A DNA stretch of 64,000 nt. It comes from Schizophyllum amplum (taxonomy: Eukaryota > Basidiomycota > Agaricomycetes > Agaricales > Schizophyllaceae). This document shows, in pieces, positions 46,340 through 56,634 of this stretch. The stretch is taken from assembly GCA_007026445.1 (NCBI GenBank), contig VDMD01000038.1, forward strand, positions 224,533 through 288,532. Direction: 5' to 3'. How positions within the stretch are numbered: position 1 is the first letter of the stretch; each line of letters starts with the position of its first letter. Under the pieces are notes generated by a model. The model was given only the letters and a program-made list of their open reading frames with translations. It had not been told where the DNA came from and made no database searches. A program made the position numbers and the translations under genes.

Positions 46340-48526
46340 ATACGCCGCCATTATCGACCTCGTCCTCAGGCAGGAAATCTGAAGCGCCGTTCGTGCTCAT
46401 TGCCCCGTACCAGCGTGGCCATGCATTCTTTACTTCTGATTTTCGAAAGGCACCCTCGTCGTTGACTTGAGCGGCTTCACAGAGATTACTGTGCACGAGG
46501 CGGGCATCACGGTCGAAGCTGGGGCGGGTGACTTGCTGGGAGATGTCGCTCTGCGTCTCAACGACTATGGACGGACTCTTCCACAAGGGCGTTGTACCAG
46601 CGTCGGGTAAGTGCATTCGCTGAATGAGTTAGGGCCTGTTCGGTAACGGAAAACGGAATCGCGATTCCCTACAAAATCAAGATTCCGTTGAGATTCTGTC
46701 ACGTGCGGCCTCGTTTCCGGCGTCTACCGAACATCGTTGTGACGGTTGTTCACTGCCGTTTATGGAAAATTCTGCTAAGGCTAGCTACTGAAGGTCTGCC
46801 AAGCTTCCAAGCATTACTTAAACTCCACAGGCGCCAAAGTGTATGTATATAAATCCTCTGAGCCAATTTTCGCAGCATACGAAGGGATTTTGAGGACGGT
46901 ACACGTCCGACAGCGCATGAGTGCGAACTGCGCGCCTGACACTGTAGAAGTCGAAATTTTCTTATGTCCTTCCAGAGTCGGGCTCTATTTGTAATAACCC
47001 TTCTTTCTGTAGGGGAAAAACTTGAGAGGTAGCCCTCCTTTTGCCAAAGAGTCCGCCTTAGCAGAACGTCCTAAAACGGCAACATGTCCGTCGTCACGCT
47101 GTCGCTCGGCGGACGCCGGAAGGAATATCGCACGTGACAAAATCAAGGAAATCTCGGGAATCTCGATTGCGATTCCGTTACCGAACGGGCCCTTACGCTT
47201 TACAAAAAGGCTGACGCGATTTCAAAGCGTCGGAGGACACACTGGTGGGCACATGTCGCTGATACGTGTACGTTTCTTGACCAAAACCAGCTGGTGGCGG
47301 CTTTGGGTTCCAGTCGCGGATATGGGGTCTTTTGCTTGACCGCGTCGTCTCTGAAGCCGTCGTCGTTTATAATGGAACCGCCGTCACGGTCTCTGCAGAC
47401 GAAAATCCGGATCTCTTTTGGGTAAGGGAATGCATCAAATCACTTCCGGCGTCCTCAGGATCGATGCGGATCACAGGAAATGCGTGTAGCCGGTGCGTCC
47501 CTGGGCGTGCTCACTTCTTTCGTTTTCACCGCGGAGCCTTCACCTCCACAAGACCTGACCTTCACGTACAACTGGGACTTTACGGCGTCCGAGGCTTCCC
47601 GCGCGCTCGCCGCCTTCCAGGACTTCGTCCAGATCGACATTCCTGCTACCCTTGGCGGCGAGCTCGTCATCAACAAGAGCCCCACCTCAGGCAACCTCGC
47701 TGTCCAGTGTTTTTGCATATACTTCGACGACGTAGCTACGTCTAATCAGACCGTTGCGCCGTTCATGGACCTCTTCCGCGAACCCGACAGCGCCAGTGTC
47801 ACCGAGGGCGACTGGATCACCGTTTGCGCAGAATGGGCTACCGACGCCCTCGACACGACCACCTTGGACCTGCCTCTCTACAATACTTCTTACGTGAAGT
47901 CTATCCTGGTTCCGGAAGAGGAAGTCCTGAGCACATCGGCCATGAACGCGTTTATTGAGTACCTTGCGACCGCCGGTCACGATCCGGATCCGGTGAGTAC
48001 ATACCTCAGCTGTGCGATCCCTTGTCTTACAGACTGATCACAATCCAGTCATGGTTCGTTAGGGTCGAAACATAGGGAGGCAGCAACTCCGCCATTAGCG
48101 CCGTACCCCCAGACGTGACTGCCTTCGCTCGTCGCAATACGCTGTTCAACTCGCAGCTGTACGCCAACTCGCCGGAAACCCTGCCGCCTTTTCCCGAGGA
48201 CGGATTCTTTCGTGGACGGTGAGCTCCCCACTTGTCTTGCGTTGTGGCGCCACAATTGTTCAACCTGTCTACAGGGATGGCGAACAGTATTCTTGAGCAC
48301 GAGCCTGCGGATCGGCCTTACGGGTCGTATGTGAACTAAGTACCCTGACGATCGGCTCCAAAGTAGTGGGTACAAGGTTTGTGACTTTTCTTGCCCGGTA
48401 CTGACGGGGTCTCTAGGGCAAGAAGTGTACTATGGCAAGCACTACGAGAAGCTCACTGAGCTCAAAAGCACCTATGAGTCAGGAGATGTCTTCCATGTCC
48501 CTCACTCTGTCAAGCTGAAGGCGTAG
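46340..48526 (+). pseudogene. Decayed FAD-oxidase paralogue
   Basis: Paralogue of 43656-45611 with the same exon layout. Recognisable parts: LVVDLSGFTEITVHEAG (from ~46450), GRCTSV/GGHTAGGGFG, an exon 47291-47421 (131 nt) and an exon 47477-47992 (516 nt), both equal in length to the intact gene, and a last exon ending 48526. Lesions: the 5' coding part upstream of 46450 is scrambled; TAG at 48073-48075 replaces a Tyr codon (an alternative acceptor right after it could skip it); a 2-nt deletion near 48200; TAA near 48337. A 561-bp MITE sits in the intron after GRCTSV. Loss of function is inferred. Confidence 0.8.
46632..47192. mobile_element. 561-bp PIF/Harbinger-like MITE, TTA target duplication
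   Basis: Ends are GGGCCTGTTCGGTAACGGAA and the complement of GGGCCCGTTCGGTAACGGAA (one mismatch in 20), with weaker inverted similarity for ~90 bp including GTCACGTGCG on both sides. It is flanked by TTA at 46629-46631 and 47193-47195. The 3-bp TWA target and G-rich TIR fit PIF/Harbinger. No transposase coding. It lies within an intron of the FAD-oxidase pseudogene. Confidence 0.85.
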
Positions 48527-50211
48527 CGGTGGTTGTCGGTGTGCAAAGCGATGCACGCTCTTCATAATGCGCTTGTATATACTGTATTTTATCATGGGCT
48601 TATGCAATCCTGACACGCAAGTTGTACGCGTGAATGGCGCAGACAACGAAACATACTTCCATTTGCGAGCTCTACGTATTCTGCTCCCGCTCGGAGTTGA
48701 GCAAGCACTGTAATCTTTCACTTCAAAGGGCGATCGTTGAGATCGGCAGGTACGCAACACGCGGCGTGCCAGTCACCTGATCGCATCGTTGGTGAGTTAG
48801 GAAATGAAATGACTAAACGAACCCCTTCATCCTGGGCTCGCGGGCGATTTTGGTAACCACCCGATCAAGTGCAACCAATCACTTTTACGTGATGCGCGAT
48901 TTTCGCCACGTTCCGCCCAAATTTGTCATTTTGCCTGACAACTTTCTCCCCGCTGGATATCTAGGTAGTATCAGCGTCTTGCAGACGCTCTTCAGTGTTC
49001 TATGGCACCTTCATCCGCTTCAGTCTGTGATGTAGTCGCGTTTATCTCGTATAGGTATTTGCCGTGGTTACGTCATAAAAAAATTTGCCGTGCCTTGCCC
49101 ACAGGACATCGACGTTCTCGCCGGGTCGCTCTCGAACTCTGTCTCTGCCGTTGTCCGGGTAGCAGTCCATAAGTACCACCGCCTCTTCAGCGCTGTGTCG
49201 CCTTACGCAAAACGACCGCCGCTACGACTGGTTACACATGTGACGCACGTGGCGATTATCGTCGCGTGGTAAGATCACATGTGTACGCACGTGGACCTCC
49301 GCCATCAATATCCGCGCCGGTTTGCGTGATCGTGAGAATGATGGTCATCGATTCGTTCATCCTGGTTCGTTCCAACCTTCGTGTTCGACCACGGATTCTT
49401 TGCCCCCCTGCAGGGCTCGCGCTGCGCTTTGCGCGCGCGGGCCACTCTGATGTCTCGACGACAACTAATCACCGCCAACGCCCCGGGATGCGTCGATCCG
49501 CTGTGTACGCGCGTCCTTGCCGTGTGCGCGCTTTCGCCGCACGAGCGCCGACGCTGGTCTTGTAGTCGTGACGTGCGCTGACCGTGCCGGTGAGTACAGC
49601 CATACTTCAAGTAAAGGCTGCGCTCATTGTGCACGCAGAGCGTGATTGGTACAACCGCACCACCTGGATCACATTACGCCAATCGTGTCGGTCCGGCGAT
49701 GACCCGGACCAATAACGGTCATCTGACTACACTGGGTATGTTTTATGGTCTTTCTTTGTTTCTATTCTGACGAGCCCATAAGGGCGTACATAGATGCAGC
49801 CGATCCTTGGAGAGGGGGAGAAAACACGCAGTGAGGTGGCGTTAGGGTTCGACAGGGAATGTCTATGTAGTTTCACGGTCGCCATGGGACGTGTCATGTG
49901 CAGCTCGCTAAACGAATGGCATGTCCGACATTATGCATTTTGTTGGAATTAACTTGTTCACTATGGACTCAAGAGCGTCGTGAGTCTACGTTTGCGGATC
50001 GTGTTCAGGCAGGCCGTCATAGTTCAGTGCATGGGTACGGTTGCCTGGCGGAGTATTCAATGTCTGATACCCTCAGCGGTTCTCCGATGTGGTCGTCATA
50101 GAACATGAATGATTACACTTGAGTCGTCAGCCGCGCAAGCTCCCTACTCTTGCTTTCCTCCTTTTTCGTCTGCGCGTTCTCCGTCGTCTCGCTCGAGACC
50201 TTTGTTGGAAA
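48527..50211. other. Gene-poor intergenic region
   Basis: 1.7 kb with no supported gene. CACATGTGA / TCACATGTG motifs near 49231 and 49276 form a small inverted pair. Short frames lack start context, splicing or domains. Confidence 0.4.
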
Positions 50212-50992
50212 ATGAGCGCCGCACCTAGCCTTAGTGACATGGAGGTTCCTCTTGCTCCCGGATGCGACGGTGCTTTATTTTTGGCGCCGGCAGACTTTAT
50301 GTCGTATGTGGATTCTCTTTTGTGACTTACCGTCAACTTATAATGTACTTAGCAGTTCACCCGAGCCAGTCGAGGAAAGCTATTCGAGGAGCTCACTCGA
50401 CGTCCGGCCTCTGTCTGCGGCAGACATGATTGACCCATCGTTTGCGCGAAGCGATTCGCCATCCGGCAATATCGTGGAGGTTGCTAGCGGATCTGCGGGG
50501 CACATGTTGTCTCGGGAGGCCTCTGCATCGGCCGGCTCTTTGAAGCAGGAAACGCACTCACGTGCTGCGTCGGAGGTCCGCGACTTGTCTCCACTCACAG
50601 ACATTGAGACCACGCCTGAAGTCGACGGTGAGCGTTGATTTGTACCCTTGATTTTTGTCTGATCATATGCAGCTCACTCGATGGACACACCGCCTGCGGC
50701 TGCTAAAAAGCTCCGCAAGCCCACAACTCGATATATGACAACTCGGCGCTCTTCTGGCAAAAAACTCGTCGCCAAGGACAACACGCGATTTGTGGACTAC
50801 AAGGTCGTTACTAGGTCCGGCAAGGAGGAGTGGTACGTGAAGGACATTATAGACGAGCGCAGAAAGGGTCGCGGTATGGTGTACTTGGTGCGTTGGCTGG
50901 GCTTCAGCAATAGGTGGAACACTTGGGAGACTCGCACCAATATGGCGAGAACGCAGGCTTTGAAGGATTGGGATCGACGGGACAGGATGTAG
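50212..50992 (+). CDS. Chromodomain protein
   Basis: Exons 50212-50303, 50356-50627 and 50673-50992 close to 227 residues. Residues 1-~130 are acidic and Ser-rich. A basic stretch (KKLRKPTTRY...RRSSGKK) precedes a C-terminal chromodomain, ~174-215: EWYVKDIIDER, GMVYLVRWLGFSNRWNTWE. Y176, W196 and F199 stand where the aromatic cage of HP1-type chromodomains lies, so binding of a methylated lysine is plausible. There is no reverse transcriptase or integrase nearby, so a chromoviral origin is not supported by context. A degenerate similar stretch lies at 51290-51429. Confidence 0.85.
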
Positions 50993-51289
50993 CTACCATA
51001 TAATGACACCCACGTATTCATTTCTTGGTGTACGGTGTAGATAATTCTTGAAGCACGCTTATCAGCCCCTTCGTGTGAGTCAGCCCGCCAACCACCTGCG
51101 CTTTCTTTGCCACTGGGATCGAGGCGTCTAAGCATCTCAGTTGTAACTCCCCTTTCCTTACCTGCCTTATATCAATGCTGATCTGTAGCAGCTAGTCCTA
51201 CGCGTACGCACCCTTTCCATATGTCTGTGTGTCTGCGCTGATTCTTTTATCGCGAAGGCGCTATGAGAAACAAGCAGGATTTGTCCAGA

Positions 51290-51429
51290 AACCATCCGCG
51301 TTACCCGCATGTACGGTCTGGTTGTCAATGACGGAAGACGGGCAGGAGAAGTGGCACATAGAGTTCATTTTGGACAAACAGTGGAGAGGCTACGGCAGTC
51401 TGGGAGAAACAGTGCGGTGGTGCGGTTAG
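51290..51429 (+). pseudogene. Possible degenerate chromodomain copy
   Basis: Reads EDGQEKWHIEFILDKQWRGYG then TVRWCG and a stop. It can be aligned with SGKEEWYVKDIIDERRKGRG and LVRWLG of the neighbouring chromodomain gene. There is no start or continuation of the fold. The rest of 50993-51621 shows no gene. A decayed tandem duplicate is inferred; chance similarity is possible. Confidence 0.35.
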
Positions 51430-51621
51430 CGCACGAGTGCAGATACTTGAGAATCCGAATCGACTATGCGCCATTGTGAGGCTTTGGACATTGGGCAGTT
51501 GCGCGACGCAGGTTGATGACTTATATCGTCGTGAGTTGACGCTATACATTATTGGCAATAACAGAGAACGATCGTATTATGTAGAATATGCGCCTGTGTC
51601 GCAATACAAATGAAAGGAAAA

Positions 51622-52856
51622 CTAAATATTCGCCCCTATAAGAAAGCGTGATTCGGGCACGACAAATGAAGCGGCCATAACAGCAAGCTCAAGTATGTCG
51701 GCATCCTTCGAGAATTGAGCGTACTTGGTCCCCACCACAATCTCAAGGCGCACATGCTCTGGAAGGGTCTGAGCGATCCATTCTTGCCACTTTATAGTGC
51801 GGTCGATTCCGCGCAGCTCTTGGAAAACATTCCAAGCGTAGGCACCATACTTGTAGGCGCGTACAACTGTTGCCGCATGTATGGTGATGCGCACGACGCG
51901 GAGAGACGGGGTAGCTCGGCTAGCCAGAAAGTTCAGGACGAGGTCCGCAACTCTCGACCAGATCTCGCTCAGGTCGTTTCTGTGATCCTGTGACATGTTG
52001 ATGGAGAATTTCTCTAGCATGGGCAGCGCGCTGCGAGGTGAATCATCTAGTGCATGGTGAGTGAGTGTAGTCGCGCGGAGCGTATAACGGTCGGCGCACC
52101 TGTAAGGCCCATCTTGACCCAGCTGAATCGCGGCAGGTGCAAGTGCGTCATCGTGAGCGCGACGGAGTCCACGGAATCGCAGAGCTGCGCCCAGTCGCAG
52201 AATGTAGGCAGCTGAAGTCGTTTGAGCTTTGTCGTGTCTCTCCCGATGGTATCTACTATAAAGGAGCCGACGTCGAACGCCTGACCGTCGCAGATAACGA
52301 GCTCCTCCAAGTTGGGCAAGTTCGCCGGATGGGCTGCTATGATGTCCATAGGCGGCGCGTGAGGAAAACCGACACGCAGGGACGTGATAGACGGCGCGAT
52401 GGCCCTCAGCCCTTGATGCAGAGTGAATGTGTAACCGACGTCGACGTAGAAGTGCACCTTTTGAAGGTTTGGAAACTTCTTGAGTACGAGGGATATATCT
52501 GCCGAGCAGAGACGTCGCACTTCCTTTGTAGGTGCGATCCAAGAGAGATTGGTGACCTTGGGCATCTCTGGGATCCCGCGAGGAGGGTCTACACTGCCGA
52601 TCTGTAACGTGCGAACAAGGGCGGTCAGATCTGGAAAAGTTCGTAGGAACTGGACGTCTCGGTCGCCCAGGATCTTGTGGGTGTGGAAGAGTATAGGGTG
52701 TGCCGCTGATCGCATTAGAAAGCTCGTCTGGGACAAGTTGCGCAGGGTAGCGTGGTCACATTTGCCGGCGATGGTTGGATACAGATCCGAAGGAATGCGT
52801 GCGTGCACTGGATATCCGTATGTCAGCTTTCTTGCTTGTTCTGGATCTGTCGCCAC
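51622..52856 (-). CDS. F-box-like / leucine-rich protein, start unresolved
   Basis: Two exons (…52856-52100 and 52046-51622) encode ~393 residues. The N-terminus ARIPSDLYPTIAGKCDHATL followed by RNLSQTSFLMRSAAHPILF has the spacing of a mushroom F-box. The rest has LRR-like repeats (FPNLQKVHFYVDV, LPNLEELVICDG, LKRLQLPTF, MTHLHLPRF, LRVVRITIHA). The frame opens with GTG, and an intron with acceptor at ATATCCAG (~52806) may join a short 5' exon that I could not place. Minus-strand TATAAGG near 52922 may be its promoter. F-box proteins recruit substrates to SCF ligases; the target is unknown. Confidence 0.7.
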
Positions 52857-53231
52857 TCACTGTTTATCGTATCTCCTGATAGTGAGAGTATAACGGAAAA
52901 GCGATCGTGTCTCCGATGTCCCTTATATCATAGCAATGTCTCTCTCACATAGCCCGATCGGTGCGACATGTTCGCCCCTCTTGTCTCGGTGGATCGCATT
53001 CATTTTCATGGCGCGGACGTCATCCAAGGTCGACGGCCCACACAAGAAGCACGGAAGATATGAGATTCACTGTCGAACACTCTACTGGGCTGTAGAATAC
53101 TAATGCCGATTATTTTGTTCGCTGGACAACACCTTTATACAGCCCTGCCATTTGCGCGGACCCGGCTCGATAACTCTAATGTCCATTTTGATCTACGCGC
53201 CGCCGCGGGGCTCTGGTCAACATTGTCAGCT
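52857..53231. other. Intergenic
   Basis: Promoter region of the F-box-like gene; contains a TATA-like motif near 52922. No other feature. Confidence 0.4.
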
Positions 53232-54628
53232 TCACGAGACGTCCCTCGCCGAATGACGTACTGTATGCGGGCTTCGACAACTTCGCGTCGGCATGGTCTT
53301 GCAAATTTCCTCCGCAATTGCATTGGAATCTCTGGATACCCACCTAGCCACGACGTTAGTACCGAGCGCGATCCCAGACAGAGGAAGAGCGTACCAGAGA
53401 GGAATACTCCCACAGAAGCGCGCGAGTGCCTTGAATTCATCCCTCATCGCGGTGTCCGCGAAAGTGTAGCCCACCCAATCCGGTTGAGAGTCGTCCAATG
53501 GATGAGCCTGAAGGTAACGACGTCTGATAATTGTCTCGTTCGCATGCGGCTCGCCTTCGTGGTCTATCGTGCCCTTGAAGATCAACCTCCACGACTGCCA
53601 CATGACTGGCTGCGTCCTGTCTACCCAGGGTCTGAATAGCATGGTCAGTCGATGGCCAAACCACGCCCGAATATGCCCTCACCTATCGCGTGATAACGAC
53701 ATTGCCCAAGTAAAGTCGTCGCCGATGTAGCGATAGGATGCTCCGAATTCTTGCTCACAGTCTGAAGCGTCCGTCACCTCCAAATCTTCCAGAACTTGGA
53801 ACCCGCGCGCTCGGTACTTTTGCAAAGCCAGTCGAGCGCTCAGAGCCGTGGAATTGCGCGAGATGCGCAAAGATCTCTTGTTCAGGAAAGTCTCGCGAGG
53901 GTAGAGTGATATGGCGCTGGAATGTGTAATCATGTTCATCACGGCCGCTGTAGATATCGTTATTTACTGGACGTCGTTTCATTCACAAGACTCACTGGAG
54001 TGAAAACCAAGGACGACGTCCACGGGGCTGGTGCGTGCAGTGATAATTTGAATGACGATGTTCTCGTCTTCTATGTTGACGAAGTTGTATGCGCCCACTA
54101 TGGCTGCTGCAGCATAGTGACCAGTCTCATTTCTGTCTTCGGTTGTTGTTTGGTAGACGGCGAGCGCATCGTCGAAGTTGGCGATCTGCCCCGTTCGCGC
54201 GCGATAAGAATATCCGGCTCTGGTCAAAAATTCGCCTGCAACGAAGGCCATAGTGTGCTTGACGTACACGTCCAGGTCGCCCGGTGTAAAGGACAGGCGC
54301 CCCATGAAGCGTAGAGCGAAAGAGCCGGAGATGACGAGGCCGGTCTGGCGCTGAATGTCGCGGAATTCTTCTATGTCGTCCTCGTTGGCGAAGAATCTGG
54401 CAAGGGCGCGAGGCACATTGAACGCGCGCCGGTAGTAGCTCTTGACTCGGCGGTGTGTCTCTCGGCTTGCTTTAGCGTAGTTGGCGATGTCGCGTGCGTT
54501 TAAGCAGGATAGAATGGCGTCGTCACACGTGAGGGGCCTGACGGTCCTTCGTCAGTTACGCAAACAATGTGAACATTTGAAGGCGCATAACGCTCGGCGA
54601 CTTACAACAGCCTTGATTTTTTGAACAT
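53232..54628 (-). CDS. F-box-like protein with nucleotidyltransferase-like motif
   Basis: Four exons (54628-54606, 54537-53996, 53947-53683, 53631-53232) close to 409 residues. Residues 7-47 (LPLTCDDAILSCLNARDIANY) have F-box-like spacing. Residues 74-100 (GLVISGSFALRF...GDLDVYV) carry the GS...DxD signature of nucleotidyltransferase folds, with G79-S80 and D95/D97. A third acidic residue could lie in the 53947-53683 exon. The C-terminal half is a globular region of unknown fold. Similar proteins occur in mushroom genomes. Catalytic activity is not shown, and GS-DxD proteins include inactive members. Confidence 0.75.
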
Positions 54629-55761
54629 GTCGGGACGTCGGTGGGATCGAGTGAATGTGCTGGCGGCTCGAGTGTGGACATGCAGCAAATAAATGCTTCA
54701 AGCGGTCCTTTTATCCTCTATCCTGCAAGCACGCAATTGGAAATCGAGATGATAGGTTAGCCGCACCTTGCGTCGTAGGGTCTAGGTGCTGGTCCGTTCG
54801 ATTTTGTGCTTCATCGCTGTACGCATATGAAGTACGACTAGGCGCTGCGGCACGGTCACCATTGGTGGGGGATTAATCCTGTGTCGTCGTCTCGGCCACG
54901 AAATGTCTCAGTGCGGAAGGGGGACAAATTTACCGCATGTCTCCGCGCCCCGGGTACTCACATTTTGACTCGCGCTGCGCTAATGCTCGGACTGCGTTCT
55001 TTGTTTCCTTTCATCGGCGGTTGAGCGCCAGACTGATTTGGTTACGCGTCCTTCGTAAATCAGTATACGACAGTAGGCTTCCTCAATCCAGTGTTTGATG
55101 AACGGATGAACGTGCTCTACCTGTCATGTCCGCATGTCTTACAATCAGTGCGACTCGCTTGAGACATATCTGTATTGCGACGGTCTCGGCTTTCCGTTGT
55201 CGGAAGCCATACCCGCATTCTGGAGCGCGTCGACGTAAGCCCTGCGCGCATCGGCTACGGCTCTTTGGGTCGCGTGAATTGTGGCGCGTTCAGAGGTGCA
55301 TTCAGCGCATGGCAGGCGCATTCGCAGTAACGTCCTGTCTCTGTGTGGCCTCCTCTGGTATTTCACATTCGCTTTTTGATTGGCATAGCTCTCCAAACAT
55401 TGGCGTCTCCGTTCAGCCTACTTTACATCTGCGAATGCGCTGAAGACCGGAAGTTGTCGGTATGGACGACGAGGCGCCGGGGCTATGGCAGTATTATCCC
55501 CAGATTGAATAGCGACGCACGAGGGGTTTCAATGGGAGGCAGCTTGAATACGATATTAGTCGAACTAAATTCATGGCAACTGTATTCTCTTCGAGTCAAT
55601 GGCGGTGTCATCGTCCAGCTCCGCGCCCGCTCATTACAGTAGTAGCCGTCGGTCTTCCTGCACAATAATCCGAACAGAAATGAAAGGCGACGCGCGCTAT
55701 TATTTTGGGGTGACGGGTAAATAATATACTATGAGTGGATACGACAGGAAACTACGCGTGA
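54629..55761. other. Intergenic, no supported gene
   Basis: 1.1 kb of mixed sequence. Overlapping open frames on both strands at 55126-55443 have no domain or splice support. Confidence 0.4.
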
Positions 55762-56260
55762 CTAATCGTCTTTCGTGACCGCGTCCTCCACAACGTCAAC
55801 GGAAAGACGCCGGCTCCTTTTCGGAGGAGCGGTGAGTGCGCCAGTGAAAGTGTTATTGCCACGCTTGAGGGTCGGGTTCGTCACGAATGTCGTCTTCGGA
55901 TTGAAATGAAAGTTTTCGAGGATGGTGGTCGTGTTGGCCTCCTGATTGGCGCTCGTCAGCAGTGAAGTAAAGGTTCGGCGTGCAACCCACCTCAGTCAGA
56001 CTAGTGTCCATCAGTGCGATAGCGCGAAGGACATGGAGCACCTTCCACTTCGCGTCGCAGTGACGAGGGAGGGGGACCAAGCAGAAGGCCATCTTGCACG
56101 TAACAATATCTCCGACCTTGATAGCGGCTGGTGAACAAGGGACATATCTGAGGTAAGATATAAGTTTGGGTCGATGTTAAGGCGTATGATAGGCTTACCT
56201 GGCCTTGGCGACCTTGGGGTCTTGTACATACATGACGTAGCTGACCTCGTTCTGCTCCGT

Positions 56261-56390
56261 CACTACAGTCCCTATGGTTTTAGCTAACAGGCCCAGTAAC
56301 ATAGGGCTCAGACTTCCAATGTTTTACTATAACTATTGTACAGTAACTACTGCACTCGTAGCTACAGGTCGTAGCTACAAATCTCAGCAG
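56261..56390 (+). repeat. Left terminal inverted repeat of 5-kb element
   Basis: Pairs with 61115-61247. Also contains two GTAGCTAC units that recur in the right arm. Confidence 0.8.
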
Positions 56391-56580
56391 CTCCCGCCTA
56401 CAGGCCTGCCTGTCGGCTGTTCCCGTGCTGTTCGGCTCGCTCCTGCCCGCCACCCGCCCGCTCGCCTCTGCACGTGCCGCAGCCCACGCCCCGCTCGCTT
56501 TCGGCGTGCCCACCTGGCTCGCTCGCCCGCCCCGCCGCGCCCGCCCGCCCCGCCGCGCCCGCCCCGCCGCGCCCGCCCCG

Positions 56581-56634
56581 CCGCGCTCGCTCGCCCCGCC
56601 GCGCTCGCTCGCCCCGCCGCGCTCGCTCGCCCCG
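56581..56634. repeat. 18-bp GC-rich tandem repeat in left arm
   Basis: Three copies of CCGCGCTCGCTCGCCCCG, in a longer CGCCCGCC-rich tract (56516-56830). Confidence 0.75.

Noticed and set aside
49266..49634. Opposed open frames near 49.3-49.6 kb
   Set aside because: No domain, no splice consistency, atypical starts; treated as chance.
56148..56198. Apparent 1-nt frameshift in the split gene
   Set aside because: Resolved by the acceptor CAG at 56150-56148; the phases then close.
56261..56275. CACTA transposon end
   Set aside because: The left end begins CACTA, but the right end does not carry the complement and the target duplication is 7 bp rather than 2-3.
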